DNA of 32,407 bases from Bacteroidia bacterium (GTDB lineage: Bacteria > Bacteroidota > Bacteroidia > M30B66), in NCBI GenBank assembly GCA_018401705.1, contig JAGYKL010000032.1, positions 1 through 32,407 on the forward strand. The letters run 5' to 3'. Shown here one piece after another: positions 24,923 to 32,407 of this stretch (its first letter is position 1; each line of letters starts with the position of its first letter). A model generated the notes under the pieces. That model had not been told where the DNA came from and did no database searches. It worked only from the letters and a program-made list of their open reading frames with translations. A program made the position numbers and the translations under genes.

Positions 24923-26128
24923 ATGCTCTTCCGGAAAAAGATTGTTTTAGGAATAACCGGAAGCATTGCAGCTTATAAAAGCGCGCTGCTTGCCCGCCAG
25001 CTAATAAAAGCGGGTGCGGAAGTGAGGGTCATTATGACAGAATCTGCCAAAGATTTCATAACACCACTCACTTTGCATACACTTACTAAGAACCCTGTTC
25101 ATAATTCCTTTACTGTTGGACAGCAAGGAGAATGGGTAAATCATGTCGAATTAGGCCTTTGGGCAGATGCGATGGTCATTGCTCCGGCTAGTGCAAACAC
25201 TCTTGGCCATTGTGCTAATGGGATTTGTGAAAGTTTGTTAGTTGCAGTATATCTTTCTGCAAGATGCCCTGTCTTTTTTGCACCAGCAATGGATGTAGAT
25301 ATGTGGCATCACCCTTCAACTCAAAGGAATATACAACTATTGAAAACTTATGGCAACCACATAATCTCACCTGGAACAGGTGAATTGGCTAGTGGATTGA
25401 TTGGCGAAGGACGAATGAGTGAGCCCGATGAGATTGTTGATTACCTTGAAGCCTTCAATTCTCGTGTGCGCTTAATGAAAGGGAAGAAGGTACTTGTTTC
25501 AGCAGGACCGACAATTGAGCCTATTGATGATGTTAGATTTATATCTAATCACTCTTCAGGAAAAATGGGTTATTCAATAGCTAACGAGTTATCTTCAAGG
25601 GGGGCAGAGGTTACATTGGTTAGTGGACCTGTCACAAACCAAAAAGTTAGGCCTGAAGTGAAATTAATAAAGGTTAACACAGCTGAAGAAATGTTCAAGG
25701 CTTGCATTGACGAATTCCCTCAAACAGATGCTGCCATCTTAACTGCAGCTGTTGCTGATTTTAAGCCAAAGAATAAAGTTGAAGGGAAAATTAAAAAGAA
25801 TAACTCATCAATGATTGTTGATTTGGAGCCCAATGCTGATATATTGCTTGAGTTGGGTAAAGCTAAAACCGAAAAACAAGTATTAATTGGTTTTGCCTTA
25901 GAAACATCAAGAGGGAGAGAAAATGCTGAAGACAAGTTAAAAAGGAAGAATCTGGACTTTATTGTGCTTAATTTATTTGATGAAACTAATCAGGTGTTTG
26001 GGAGTGATTTAAATAGAGTTGAGATTGGCAATTCAAAAGGAGAATGGAAAAGCTTTAATACAAAATCTAAATCAGAAATCGCCGTTGATATAATTGATGA
26101 ACTTGTAGAATACTTAAATCATGAATAG
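24923..26128 (+). CDS. coaBC: Bifunctional phosphopantothenoylcysteine decarboxylase / phosphopantothenate-cysteine ligase
   Basis: A 401-residue fusion catalysing two steps of coenzyme A synthesis in the cytoplasm. The FMN-binding CoaC half (about 1-185) has G-I-T-G-S-I-A-A-Y-K, the catalytic His74 (N-H-V-E-L-G) and A-P-A-S-A-N-T. The CoaB half (about 188-401) has SAGPTIEPIDDVRFISNHSS, G-K-M-G, A-A-V-A-D-F and the lysine motif K-I-K-K-N. Two CoaC positions differ from the E. coli enzyme: P-A-M-D-V-D-M-W has Asp124 where PxMNxxMW has Asn, and E-L-A-S-G has Ser157 where the lid Cys is expected. I believe these variants are common in this phylum, but that is from memory. The start is ATG 24923; the end overlaps porD by 8 nt. 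Confidence 0.95.
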   Translation: MLFRKKIVLGITGSIAAYKSALLARQLIKAGAEVRVIMTESAKDFITPLTLHTLTKNPVHNSFTVGQQGEWVNHVELGLWADAMVIAPASANTLGHCANGICESLLVAVYLSARCPVFFAPAMDVDMWHHPSTQRNIQLLKTYGNHIISPGTGELASGLIGEGRMSEPDEIVDYLEAFNSRVRLMKGKKVLVSAGPTIEPIDDVRFISNHSSGKMGYSIANELSSRGAEVTLVSGPVTNQKVRPEVKLIKVNTAEEMFKACIDEFPQTDAAILTAAVADFKPKNKVEGKIKKNNSSMIVDLEPNADILLELGKAKTEKQVLIGFALETSRGRENAEDKLKRKNLDFIVLNLFDETNQVFGSDLNRVEIGNSKGEWKSFNTKSKSEIAVDIIDELVEYLNHE

Positions 26129-27020
26129 AGTCCTCATTGCGTTAATTTTTCTTTTATCCAGATTTAGTGTTCAAGCTCAAGAGCTTAATTGTCAAGTTAG
26201 TGTGCTTTCTCCCGGGGTTCAGCTAAGCGACAAAAGGGTTTTCACTACATTAGAAACGGCAATTAGGGAATTTATGAGTAATAAGAAATGGACATCCGAC
26301 CAGTTTCTTAGAGATGAAAAAATTGAGTGCAACTTAACTTTCAATATTAACAAGTATAGCACTTCAGACCAGACTTTTGAGGGAACTTTACAAATTCAAT
26401 CTCGGCGACCTGTATACAATTCTAACTATGGTTCTATCCTTTTGAACTTTATTGATAAGGATATTTCATTCAAATATCTGGAATACCAACCTATTGAATT
26501 TGCTGACAATGCATATATCTCTGGTTTAGCAAGCTTGTTGGGTTATTATGCATATGTAATTATAGCTATGGATTACGATAGCTTTAGTCCTCTGGGAGGA
26601 ACTCCTCATTGGCAAAAAGCCCAAAGTGTGGTGAACAACGCAATCACAGATCCAGCAAAAGGTTGGAAAGGAACAGATATTCCACCAAGAAATAGATTTT
26701 GGCTTGTGGAGAATTACTTAAACCCCATTTACAAACCTCTTCGTGATGCAAATTATCTATATCACAGAAAAGGAATGGATAATATGTATGACAAAATGGA
26801 ATTAGGTAGAACCTCAATTTTAGAAGCTCTGCAGAAGATTCAACAAGTAAATAAGCAAAGACCTTCTTCTTACAATGTTCAGCTTTGGTTTAACGCAAAA
26901 ACCGATGAACTTGTAAACATTTTCAAACAATCAAGTCCTGCCGAGAAAGTTGCAGTTATTCAATTACTAGGGGAATTAGACCCTACCAATAATAACAAGT
27001 ACAGACAAATCAACCAGTAG
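26121..27020 (+). CDS. porD: Type IX secretion system protein PorD (DUF4835)
   Basis: A 299-residue exported protein of the DUF4835/PorD family. The signal peptide ends S-V-Q-A-Q-E (cleavage near residue 19), followed by the usual L-N-C-Q-V-S-V. Family-typical stretches include R-V-F-T-T-L-E-T-A-I-R-E-F, N-Y-G-S-I-L-L-N-F-I-D, A-Y-V-I-I-A-M-D-Y-D-S-F-S and P-R-N-R-F-W-L-V-E-N-Y-L-N-P-I-Y. In T9SS organisms PorD is needed for secretion or gliding, although its exact place in the machine is not well defined. Its ATG lies inside the last codons of coaBC (8-nt overlap), so translation is coupled. The protein exported from 754-3045 is an expected T9SS client. The stop is 2 nt from the stop of the convergent gene. 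Confidence 0.88.
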   Translation: MNRVLIALIFLLSRFSVQAQELNCQVSVLSPGVQLSDKRVFTTLETAIREFMSNKKWTSDQFLRDEKIECNLTFNINKYSTSDQTFEGTLQIQSRRPVYNSNYGSILLNFIDKDISFKYLEYQPIEFADNAYISGLASLLGYYAYVIIAMDYDSFSPLGGTPHWQKAQSVVNNAITDPAKGWKGTDIPPRNRFWLVENYLNPIYKPLRDANYLYHRKGMDNMYDKMELGRTSILEALQKIQQVNKQRPSSYNVQLWFNAKTDELVNIFKQSSPAEKVAVIQLLGELDPTNNNKYRQINQ

Positions 27021-27022
27021 TA

Positions 27023-27535
27023 TTAGTCCTCGTCATGTTCCTCTGACCCTTCCTGCGGAAGAGCTGGAATATTCTCTGATGATGTAGCAGACAATTCACT
27101 TCTTATTTCTGGTCTTCTTATTTCTCCACCAGAATTTCCTGTTCTTATCATTGAGCCAAAACATAGAATACCTAATACTAAGGTTAATATGCTAAACTGA
27201 AGGTTCAATCTATGCTTTCTAAGATCTAAAAAGAAAGATAATAATGCTGTCAATCCCATGAATTCAGCTAGCCAAAGTGATAATTCAGCCATTTCTTCGT
27301 GTTCATGAATAATATCATGTCCGATACCTGGTAGATTCTCAACAACTTCTTCAGCTCCTTCACCAGTGAAAAAAGCAGGGAGACTGAAAACAGCAGCAGC
27401 TATTAATAAAGCATATCCAACTCGCCTTACAATAGAATTGCCTAAAACCATTCCGGTAATTAAAATAATCAAACCAAAGAAACTTCCCATTATAGGAAAG
27501 TGATTAAACAGTAAGTGAAGGTGGTGCTCGCTCAT
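27023..27535 (-). CDS. DUF2231-like small membrane protein
   Basis: A 170-residue protein with four hydrophobic helices (about residues 10-32, 36-54, 88-106 and 112-130). It has histidine-rich ends of helices (S-E-H-H-L-H-L-L-F-N-H-F-P-I-M-G; H-D-I-I-H-E-H-E-E-M) and the loop F-F-T-G-E-G-A-E-E-V-V-E, the pattern of DUF2231-type predicted membrane proteins. The conserved His/Glu could bind metal or haem, which is inference. The acidic C-terminal tail ends E-E-H-D-E-D. An in-frame codon at 27586 would add 17 residues of poor quality; ATG 27535 gives the family-like start. Convergent with porD, with a 2-nt gap. Confidence 0.78.
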   Translation of the reverse strand: MSEHHLHLLFNHFPIMGSFFGLIILITGMVLGNSIVRRVGYALLIAAAVFSLPAFFTGEGAEEVVENLPGIGHDIIHEHEEMAELSLWLAEFMGLTALLSFFLDLRKHRLNLQFSILTLVLGILCFGSMIRTGNSGGEIRRPEIRSELSATSSENIPALPQEGSEEHDED

Positions 27536-27586
27536 GAGTTTATAATTAATGATGCAAATTGCACAAATATCTGTCATGAATTGCAC

Positions 27587-27918
27587 CCATCATAAATGAA
27601 TTATGAACTATTGATAGGAGCCTGTTAATTAAATTGAAAATTTTGAAATATTCATAGTTAATTAATTGCAAGGAAATTATTAGTTGTAATTATTGCTTCT
27701 ATTTAAATCGAATTTGTATTCTTTTAATAATTCCGAATGCTTTGTTAATATTAGCTTTTCGACGGATTATTTACTCTTTAAATTCGAGTTAATCTGAGTT
27801 TAATTACATATAAAATAAAAACAATTCGCATTTTTTGTGTAAATTTGCATTCTATTTTTAATGAAATAAAAATGTTTGATTGAATTATTGCTGAATTTCA
27901 TTAGCTGTCATCAAACAA
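27587..27918. other. Gene-free AT-rich gap with a candidate -7 box for the symporter operon
   Basis: About 330 bases without a credible frame on either strand. The content is strongly AT-rich. On the plus strand TAAATTTG at 27840-27847 matches TAnnTTTG, 71 nt before the symporter ATG at 27919, and is the most likely promoter of the downstream operon. I found no paired -33 element, strong hairpin, tRNA or repeat. Confidence 0.5.
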
Positions 27919-29369
27919 ATGCCAATGGCTATACACTGGATAGACTTATCAATTTTTATAATTTACATAATAGTAATGTTAGGCATTGGTCTACATTATT
28001 TTAGAAGAAACACCTCTGCTGAAGATTATTACGTTGGTGGCAGGTCAATTAAAGCCTGGCATGTTGGTTTATCAGTTGTTGCAACTGACGTCGGTGGAGG
28101 ATTCTCTATCGGACTAGGAGGTTTAGGTTTTGTAATAGGAGTTTCGGGCTCTTGGATGCTTTTTACTGGTCTTATTGGAGCATGGTTAAGTTCTGTCTTT
28201 CTAATACCACGCGTGTTTGAGTTATTGAAGAAAAAATCATTAACAACATTTCCAGAGGTATTAGGTGTTTTGTTCGACAAACGCGTAGCTTTTGTAGCTG
28301 GTATAATTTCATTAATTGGATATTTAGGCTTCACAAGTTCTCAGCTTCTTGCAGGGGCAAAACTTGCATCTGCTACTTTTAATGGTATTTCGCTCCAATC
28401 ATCAATTTGGATTATGGGAGTAATTGCTGTTGTTTATACTGTTTTAGGTGGAATGAAAGCGGTTATTTACACTGATACTGTTCAATGGATTATTCTCTTC
28501 TCAGGACTTTTTTTATTGGAATACCTTTTGGCTATTATGCATTAGGAGGATGGGAAGGCCTTGCAAAATCGCTTCCTAAATCCCATTTTGGCTTAAGCAA
28601 CATTGAACCCGTTCAATTAATCAATTGGGCAATTACAATTATTCCTGTTTGGTTTATTGGTATGACTTTATACCAAAGAATTTATGCTTGTGGCTCAGTG
28701 AAATCAGCCAAAAAAGCGTGGTTCATTGCTGGATTATTTGAATGGCCTGTGATGGCATTTTTAGGCGTTACCTTAGGAGTGTTTGCTAAAGCTGCTTTAG
28801 TGCAAGGTCTTTTCGCATCCTCCGGATACCTTGAAGTTGGCTCTCTAGATCCCGAAATGGGCTTGCCTCTATTTTTAGCTACCGTTTTACCCACAGGCTT
28901 AATGGGATTGATGATGGCTGCTTATTTCTCGGCTGTGCTTTCTACTGCAGATAGTTGCCTGATGGCTGCCTCTGGAAACCTAGTAGCTGATATTATCAAG
29001 CCTTTCAAGAAAATGCAGGAACATACAGAGTTAAAAATTTCTCAGTTTGTTACATTAATCCTTGGTACTGTGGCTGTTTTACTCGCTAGTACCATGCAAA
29101 ATGTGCTTGAATTAATGCTAATGTCATATGCATTTATGGTCTCGGGCCTTCTTGTTCCCGTTATATCAGGCTTTTTAGTTAAGCAACCTTCAGCAAATGC
29201 CGCACTCTCTTCGATGATTGCTGGAGGAAGTGTAACACTTTTACTAATAATCTTAAAAATAAAACTCCCTTGGAACCTCGATGCCAATGTTTTTGGTCTA
29301 ACTAGTTCTGCAATAGTGTATTTAATTGTTCAGAAACTTGATAAGGCCCGAATGACTAATAATCAATAA
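27919..29369 (+). pseudogene. Sodium:solute symporter (SSS family), split by a frameshift
   Basis: Two overlapping frames form one symporter. The first (27919 onward) has N-terminal helices and family motifs ([34 protein letters not shown]) but goes out of frame at a run of seven T (28508-28514) and stops at 28545. The second frame continues at the same point ([13 protein letters not shown]) through S-A-V-L-S-T-A-D-S-C-L-M-A to 29369. With eight T the gene encodes 483 residues, normal for SSS carriers (about 13 helices) that import organic solutes with Na+. The start is ATG 27919 or 27925. First gene of the operon with the acyltransferase, amidohydrolase and racemases, so it probably imports their substrate. 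Real disruption, slippage rescue and sequencing error are all open. Confidence 0.88.
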
Positions 29370-29379
29370 ATATAATTCT

Positions 29380-29817
29380 ATGGAAATAATTACTATGAAA
29401 CCTGATGAGCTTTATGATGAAATCAAGCTTAAAGACATTAACAATTTTCTTTTCGAACACTTAGGTAAATATGGCGATCCGAAAGAGCAAATCCGGATGG
29501 CTATGAACTATGCCTTAAGCAAGCAAAAGGGTAGAGGTGGTGTGATTATTCTTGCCGAAGAAAATAATAAGATCTTAGGTGCAGTTGTGGTTAATGAAAC
29601 TGGCATGGATGCTTATATACCAGCTAATATACTAGTCTATATTGCGGTTGATGAATCACAACGAGGAAAAGGTATTGGCAAAAAACTAATGGAAGAAGCT
29701 ATTACCCAAACCGCTGGTGGTATTGCACTTCATGTTGAACCAGATAACCCCGCAAAGAAATTATACGAGAAGTTAGGCTTTACAAATAAGTATTTGGAAA
29801 TGAGATTACAACAATGA
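29380..29817 (+). CDS. GNAT family N-acetyltransferase
   Basis: A 145-residue single-domain GNAT enzyme that would transfer an acyl group from CoA to an amine. Motif A, with the pyrophosphate-binding loop, is I-A-V-D-E-S-Q-R-G-K-G-I-G (88-100). Motif B follows with A-L-H-V-E-P-D-N-P-A-K-K-L-Y-E-K-L-G-F (117-134), typical of amino-acid-type acetyltransferases. It starts 10 nt after the symporter and its stop overlaps the amidohydrolase ATG by 4 nt. This position suggests it N-acylates the imported substrate or product that the neighbouring deacylase handles, but the acceptor cannot be predicted from sequence. Confidence 0.9.
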   Translation: MEIITMKPDELYDEIKLKDINNFLFEHLGKYGDPKEQIRMAMNYALSKQKGRGGVIILAEENNKILGAVVVNETGMDAYIPANILVYIAVDESQRGKGIGKKLMEEAITQTAGGIALHVEPDNPAKKLYEKLGFTNKYLEMRLQQ

Positions 29818-30929
29818 TTGATTCTGCTGAATTCAGGAAGAAATTACATGCTTTAGCCGAATTGTCGGGAGAAGAGAAAATAAGCTCGCAGACAATTGCT
29901 GAAGACTTAAGGGAAATTCCTTCATTTTCAATTAAACAAGTTGGAGGCTATAGTATTCTTGCTTCTTCAAGCCCTTCGGGCGGATTCCTTTTAAGAGCTG
30001 ATATTGATGCATTGCCCATTAGCGAGGAGCATCTCAATCTGCAATATGCTTCAAAGAATCTTGGTGTTTCGCATAAATGCGGACATGATGGCCATTCGGC
30101 AATCTTACGAGGTACAGCTCATGAAATAAGCAATTTGCTAATTAAAAAGCCTATACATTTCTTATTTCAAGCATCAGAAGAAAACGGCAAAGGTGCTCCT
30201 GCCGTCCTGAACGATAATTATTTCAAAAATGTGGCTCCAGATTTCGCTTTTGGTATGCACAATATTCCAGGAAAACCTTTGGCTGAAGTATTAGTAAAAA
30301 AGGGAATTATCACAACAGCAGTTGTCACTTTAATAATAAGAATTCATGGGGTTTCAGCGCATGCATCATCCCCCGAAAGGGGAATTTCTCCTATTCCCGC
30401 AATAACTGGTTTACTGACATTTAATCAGGAACTACTTCAACAGAAATCAAAGTATGCTTTAATTACACCAACTTATATTATAGTTGGCTCAGAATCAAAT
30501 GGCACAGCTCCAGGCGATGCTCAAATCAACCTCACGATTCGATGCCACGAAACAAGCTTTCTCGTTGAAATTTGTCAAGATATTCAAGCTGAGTTAAACA
30601 GAATTTGTAATGTAGCAGGTTTGAAATTTTCAGTTGATGAAGAAGACAGATTCGATGCTTGTTTAAATGATAGCGCTGCAGTTGATTTGCTTTTGGATGC
30701 CTCATCAAGGGCTGGTCTTGAAGTTAATATGCTCGATGAGCCTTTTCCTTTCGGTGAAGATTTCGGAGCTTATTCTCAAGTTATTCCATCCTGCTTTTTC
30801 GGCCTTGGGGCCGGAATAAATCAGCCTCCATTACATCATCCAGATTATGATTTTCCAGATGAGCTAATCGAACCTGCAGTGAAATTATGGAGATGTCTAA
30901 TTAATAAGGATTTAAATTATATATTATGA
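29814..30929 (+). CDS. M20 family metallo-amidohydrolase (N-acyl amino acid deacylase type)
   Basis: A 371-residue member of the M20D/amidohydrolase group, which removes acyl groups from amino acids or cleaves small amides using two metal ions. The metal ligands are visible: H-K-C-G-H-D-G-H with Cys89 and His91, E-E-N-G-K-G (Glu122/Glu123), G-M-H-N (His149) and a C-terminal H-H-P (341-342). R-A-D-I-D-A-L-P-I is at 61-69. A dimerisation lid holds G-V-S-A-H-A-S-S-P-E-R-G. There is no signal peptide, so it is cytoplasmic. The substrate could be an acetyl amino acid, an aminobenzoyl or hippurate-like amide, or a peptide. ATGA overlaps on both sides tie it to the acyltransferase and the racemase. 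Confidence 0.9.
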   Translation: MIDSAEFRKKLHALAELSGEEKISSQTIAEDLREIPSFSIKQVGGYSILASSSPSGGFLLRADIDALPISEEHLNLQYASKNLGVSHKCGHDGHSAILRGTAHEISNLLIKKPIHFLFQASEENGKGAPAVLNDNYFKNVAPDFAFGMHNIPGKPLAEVLVKKGIITTAVVTLIIRIHGVSAHASSPERGISPIPAITGLLTFNQELLQQKSKYALITPTYIIVGSESNGTAPGDAQINLTIRCHETSFLVEICQDIQAELNRICNVAGLKFSVDEEDRFDACLNDSAAVDLLLDASSRAGLEVNMLDEPFPFGEDFGAYSQVIPSCFFGLGAGINQPPLHHPDYDFPDELIEPAVKLWRCLINKDLNYIL

Positions 30930-32074
30930 ATGAGACATCAGAGATTAACTTATTGAATGACAGTCTTTTAAATAATATTTCGTTCGTTAGAAAGCAAATC
31001 CATAAAGCAACAGAGCTATGTGCGGTTGTGAAGGGGAATGCTTATGGTCATGGAATTGAAACTTTTGTTCAAATGTTGCTTAACAATGGTGTTACATCCT
31101 TTGCAGTTTTTAGTGCTGATGAAGCTAGGAGGGTTAATTTAATGCTTCCTATTGGTTGCCGCCTAATAATTATGGGCGATTTGGATGAAGCAGCGCTACC
31201 TTGGTGCATTGAAGAGAACGTAGAGTTTTATGTTTTCTCATTTGAAAGACTCAAGCAGGCGATAAGAGTATCCCACGAAAGTGGAAAGAAGGCAAGGATT
31301 CATATTGAATTGGAAACGGGAATGTACAGAACTGGTTTTGACGATACCAATATGCCAGAATTGTTAAGCTTACTTGACTCAGCTAGAGAATTTATTCATT
31401 TGTCAGGCTTATGCACTCATTTTGCCGGGGCCGAACTCATTGAGAATTTTGATAGAATACAAATTCAGGCGGCTAATTTTACTGCAGGAATTGAAGAATT
31501 TCAAAAGCAGAATCTTATTCCGCAAACGGTTCATGCGTGTTGTTCTGCTGCAATGATGAGAATTCCAGAAATGCACTTTGATTTGGTGAGGGTGGGGATT
31601 TTACTTTATGGTTTTTGGCCATCCAAGGAAATGGCTATTGAATATTCAACATTACATCCTTCAGAACCCAATCCTTTAAGACGAGTAATTCAGTGGAAAA
31701 GTAGGGTAATGAGCATCAAAAATGTTCCTGCAGGCTCTTGGATTGGCTATGGTGAAAGTTTTGCCGCCAGAACTAACATGAAAATTGCAATTATTCCAGT
31801 TGGTTATGCTCACGGCTATGCCAGATCATTAAGTAATTTTGGCCAAGTGTTAATTCAAGGTGAAAAGCTGCCGGTTTTAGGACTTGTTAATATGAATTGC
31901 ATTTCTGTTGATGTAACCCTTCTTAATGACATTGCTGTGGGTGATGAAGTGATGTTGATTGGCAAGCAGGATGATCAGGAAATATCTGTGGCTTCCTTTA
32001 GTGAACGTTCAGAACAGTTGAATTATGAATTACTAACAAGATTGCCTCATAGTATCCCAAGAATCTCAAACTGA
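30926..32074 (+). CDS. Alanine racemase homologue (fold-III PLP enzyme)
   Basis: A 382-residue alanine-racemase-family protein. The PLP lysine is in A-V-V-K-G-N-A-Y-G-H-G (Lys36). The opposite catalytic tyrosine is in W-I-G-Y-G-E-S (Tyr275), so both bases of the racemisation reaction are kept. E-L-E-T-G-M-Y-R-T-G-F follows the usual Alr pattern for the PLP-contacting Arg. Differences from ordinary Alr are G-Y-A-H-G-Y (His296 where Asp is usual), V-N-M-N (Asn324 where M-D is usual) and a short N-terminus without the standard E-I-D-L-x-A start. The gene may supply D-Ala for the cell wall or racemise another amino acid. The operon context with deacylase, acyltransferase and transporter favours a specialised substrate, so I give no gene symbol. 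Confidence 0.9.
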   Translation: MNETSEINLLNDSLLNNISFVRKQIHKATELCAVVKGNAYGHGIETFVQMLLNNGVTSFAVFSADEARRVNLMLPIGCRLIIMGDLDEAALPWCIEENVEFYVFSFERLKQAIRVSHESGKKARIHIELETGMYRTGFDDTNMPELLSLLDSAREFIHLSGLCTHFAGAELIENFDRIQIQAANFTAGIEEFQKQNLIPQTVHACCSAAMMRIPEMHFDLVRVGILLYGFWPSKEMAIEYSTLHPSEPNPLRRVIQWKSRVMSIKNVPAGSWIGYGESFAARTNMKIAIIPVGYAHGYARSLSNFGQVLIQGEKLPVLGLVNMNCISVDVTLLNDIAVGDEVMLIGKQDDQEISVASFSERSEQLNYELLTRLPHSIPRISN

Positions 32075-32076
32075 TT

Positions 32077-32407
32077 ATGGCTTACATAGAAATAAATACA
32101 ATAAAGCTGGAGCATAACTTTCGTTTCCTAGACAAAAGATTTAAGTCAGCAAACATTGAGTGGGCAGTGGTTACCAAATTGCTTTGTGGCCATATGCCAA
32201 CTATTGAATTATTGGCAAAATTGGGCGCAAATGAAATGTGCGATTCTCGTCTTTCTAATATAAGGAAAATAAAAAAGAAGTTTCCCAACATCCAAACTGT
32301 ATACATAAAGCCTCCAGCAAAGCAAAGTATCTCCAACATAGTCAGATATGCAGATGTTTCATTTAATACTCAATATCAAACATTAGTATGGTTAAGTGAA
32401 GAAGCTG
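32077..32407 (+). CDS. Alanine/ornithine racemase family PLP protein (3' end outside window)
   Basis: An ATG 2 nt after the racemase stop opens a frame that runs to the window edge (110 codons). It starts M-A-Y-I-E-I-N-T-I-K-L-E-H-N, the racemase beta-barrel opening, with the predicted PLP lysine in A-V-V-T-K-L-L-C-G-H (Lys34), then M-C-D-S-R-L-S-N-I. The T-K-x-x-C-G and D-S-R-x-x-N-I pattern matches the ornithine-racemase-like branch rather than Alr. The catalytic acid/base in the C-terminal half is not visible. It is the second racemase-type gene in the same operon. Short unspaced linkage to the previous gene indicates co-translation. Confidence 0.85.
   Translation, partial: MAYIEINTIKLEHNFRFLDKRFKSANIEWAVVTKLLCGHMPTIELLAKLGANEMCDSRLSNIRKIKKKFPNIQTVYIKPPAKQSISNIVRYADVSFNTQYQTLVWLSEEA

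Noticed and set aside
32082-32339. Minus-strand frame of 85 codons at the right edge
   Set aside because: The plus strand over the same bases encodes a clear racemase-family N-terminus.
1-32407. Mobile element, prophage, CRISPR or defence island
   Set aside because: No transposase, integrase, phage structural gene, direct-repeat array or toxin-antitoxin pair was seen; gene content is mostly conserved chromosomal.

Overview
The window is chromosomal DNA from an AT-rich member of the Bacteroidota. Four things point there: a short primary sigma factor that begins directly at region 1.2, TAnnTTTG-type -7 boxes ahead of several genes, a type IX secretion (T9SS) cargo protein together with porD, and TonB/LytTR/DUF4249-type envelope genes. 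The class (Cytophagia or Flavobacteriia) cannot be settled from this sequence. I see no tRNA, rRNA, CRISPR array, insertion sequence, phage gene or plasmid origin.

Layout. Positions 1-7000 (minus strand) hold a partial secreted protein, a T9SS-exported protein, rpoD, and a penicillin-acylase-family hydrolase overlapping a small membrane protein. Positions 7200-11800 (minus) hold a LytS/LytTR two-component pair followed by a large outer-membrane beta-barrel receptor. Positions 11900-17100 (minus) hold trxB with a clear terminator, a TonB receptor/DUF4249 lipoprotein pair, a frame-disrupted CoA-binding protein and a broken small ORF. Positions 17160-20900 (plus) hold the three-gene proton-translocating transhydrogenase pntAA-pntAB-pntB and a PAS-LuxR regulator. 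A polytopic membrane protein and an alpha-oxoamine synthase (serine palmitoyltransferase or cysteate acyltransferase type) follow on the minus strand. Positions 23757-27020 (plus) hold bamD-rpoZ-coaBC-porD, in which outer-membrane assembly, RNA polymerase, CoA synthesis and T9SS genes are linked. After a small minus-strand membrane protein and a gene-free gap of about 330 bases, the plus strand ends with a tight operon: a Na+/solute symporter (frameshifted), a GNAT acyltransferase, an M20 amidohydrolase, an alanine-racemase homologue and the start of an alanine/ornithine-racemase-family protein.

Two points matter most. First, at least four loci (RR/receptor junction near 9840-10067; CoA-binding gene 16176-16566; small ORF 16748-17091; symporter near 28508) are broken by apparent indels, nearly all in homopolymers. 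Each becomes a well-formed protein when frames are joined, so base-calling or assembly error, transcriptional slippage or decay must be separated before these are called pseudogenes. Second, the terminal operon combines two fold-III racemase-type proteins with an acyltransferase, a deacylase and a transporter, which suggests a D-amino-acid or N-acyl-amino-acid uptake and racemisation pathway. Its substrate is unknown and the operon runs off the window.
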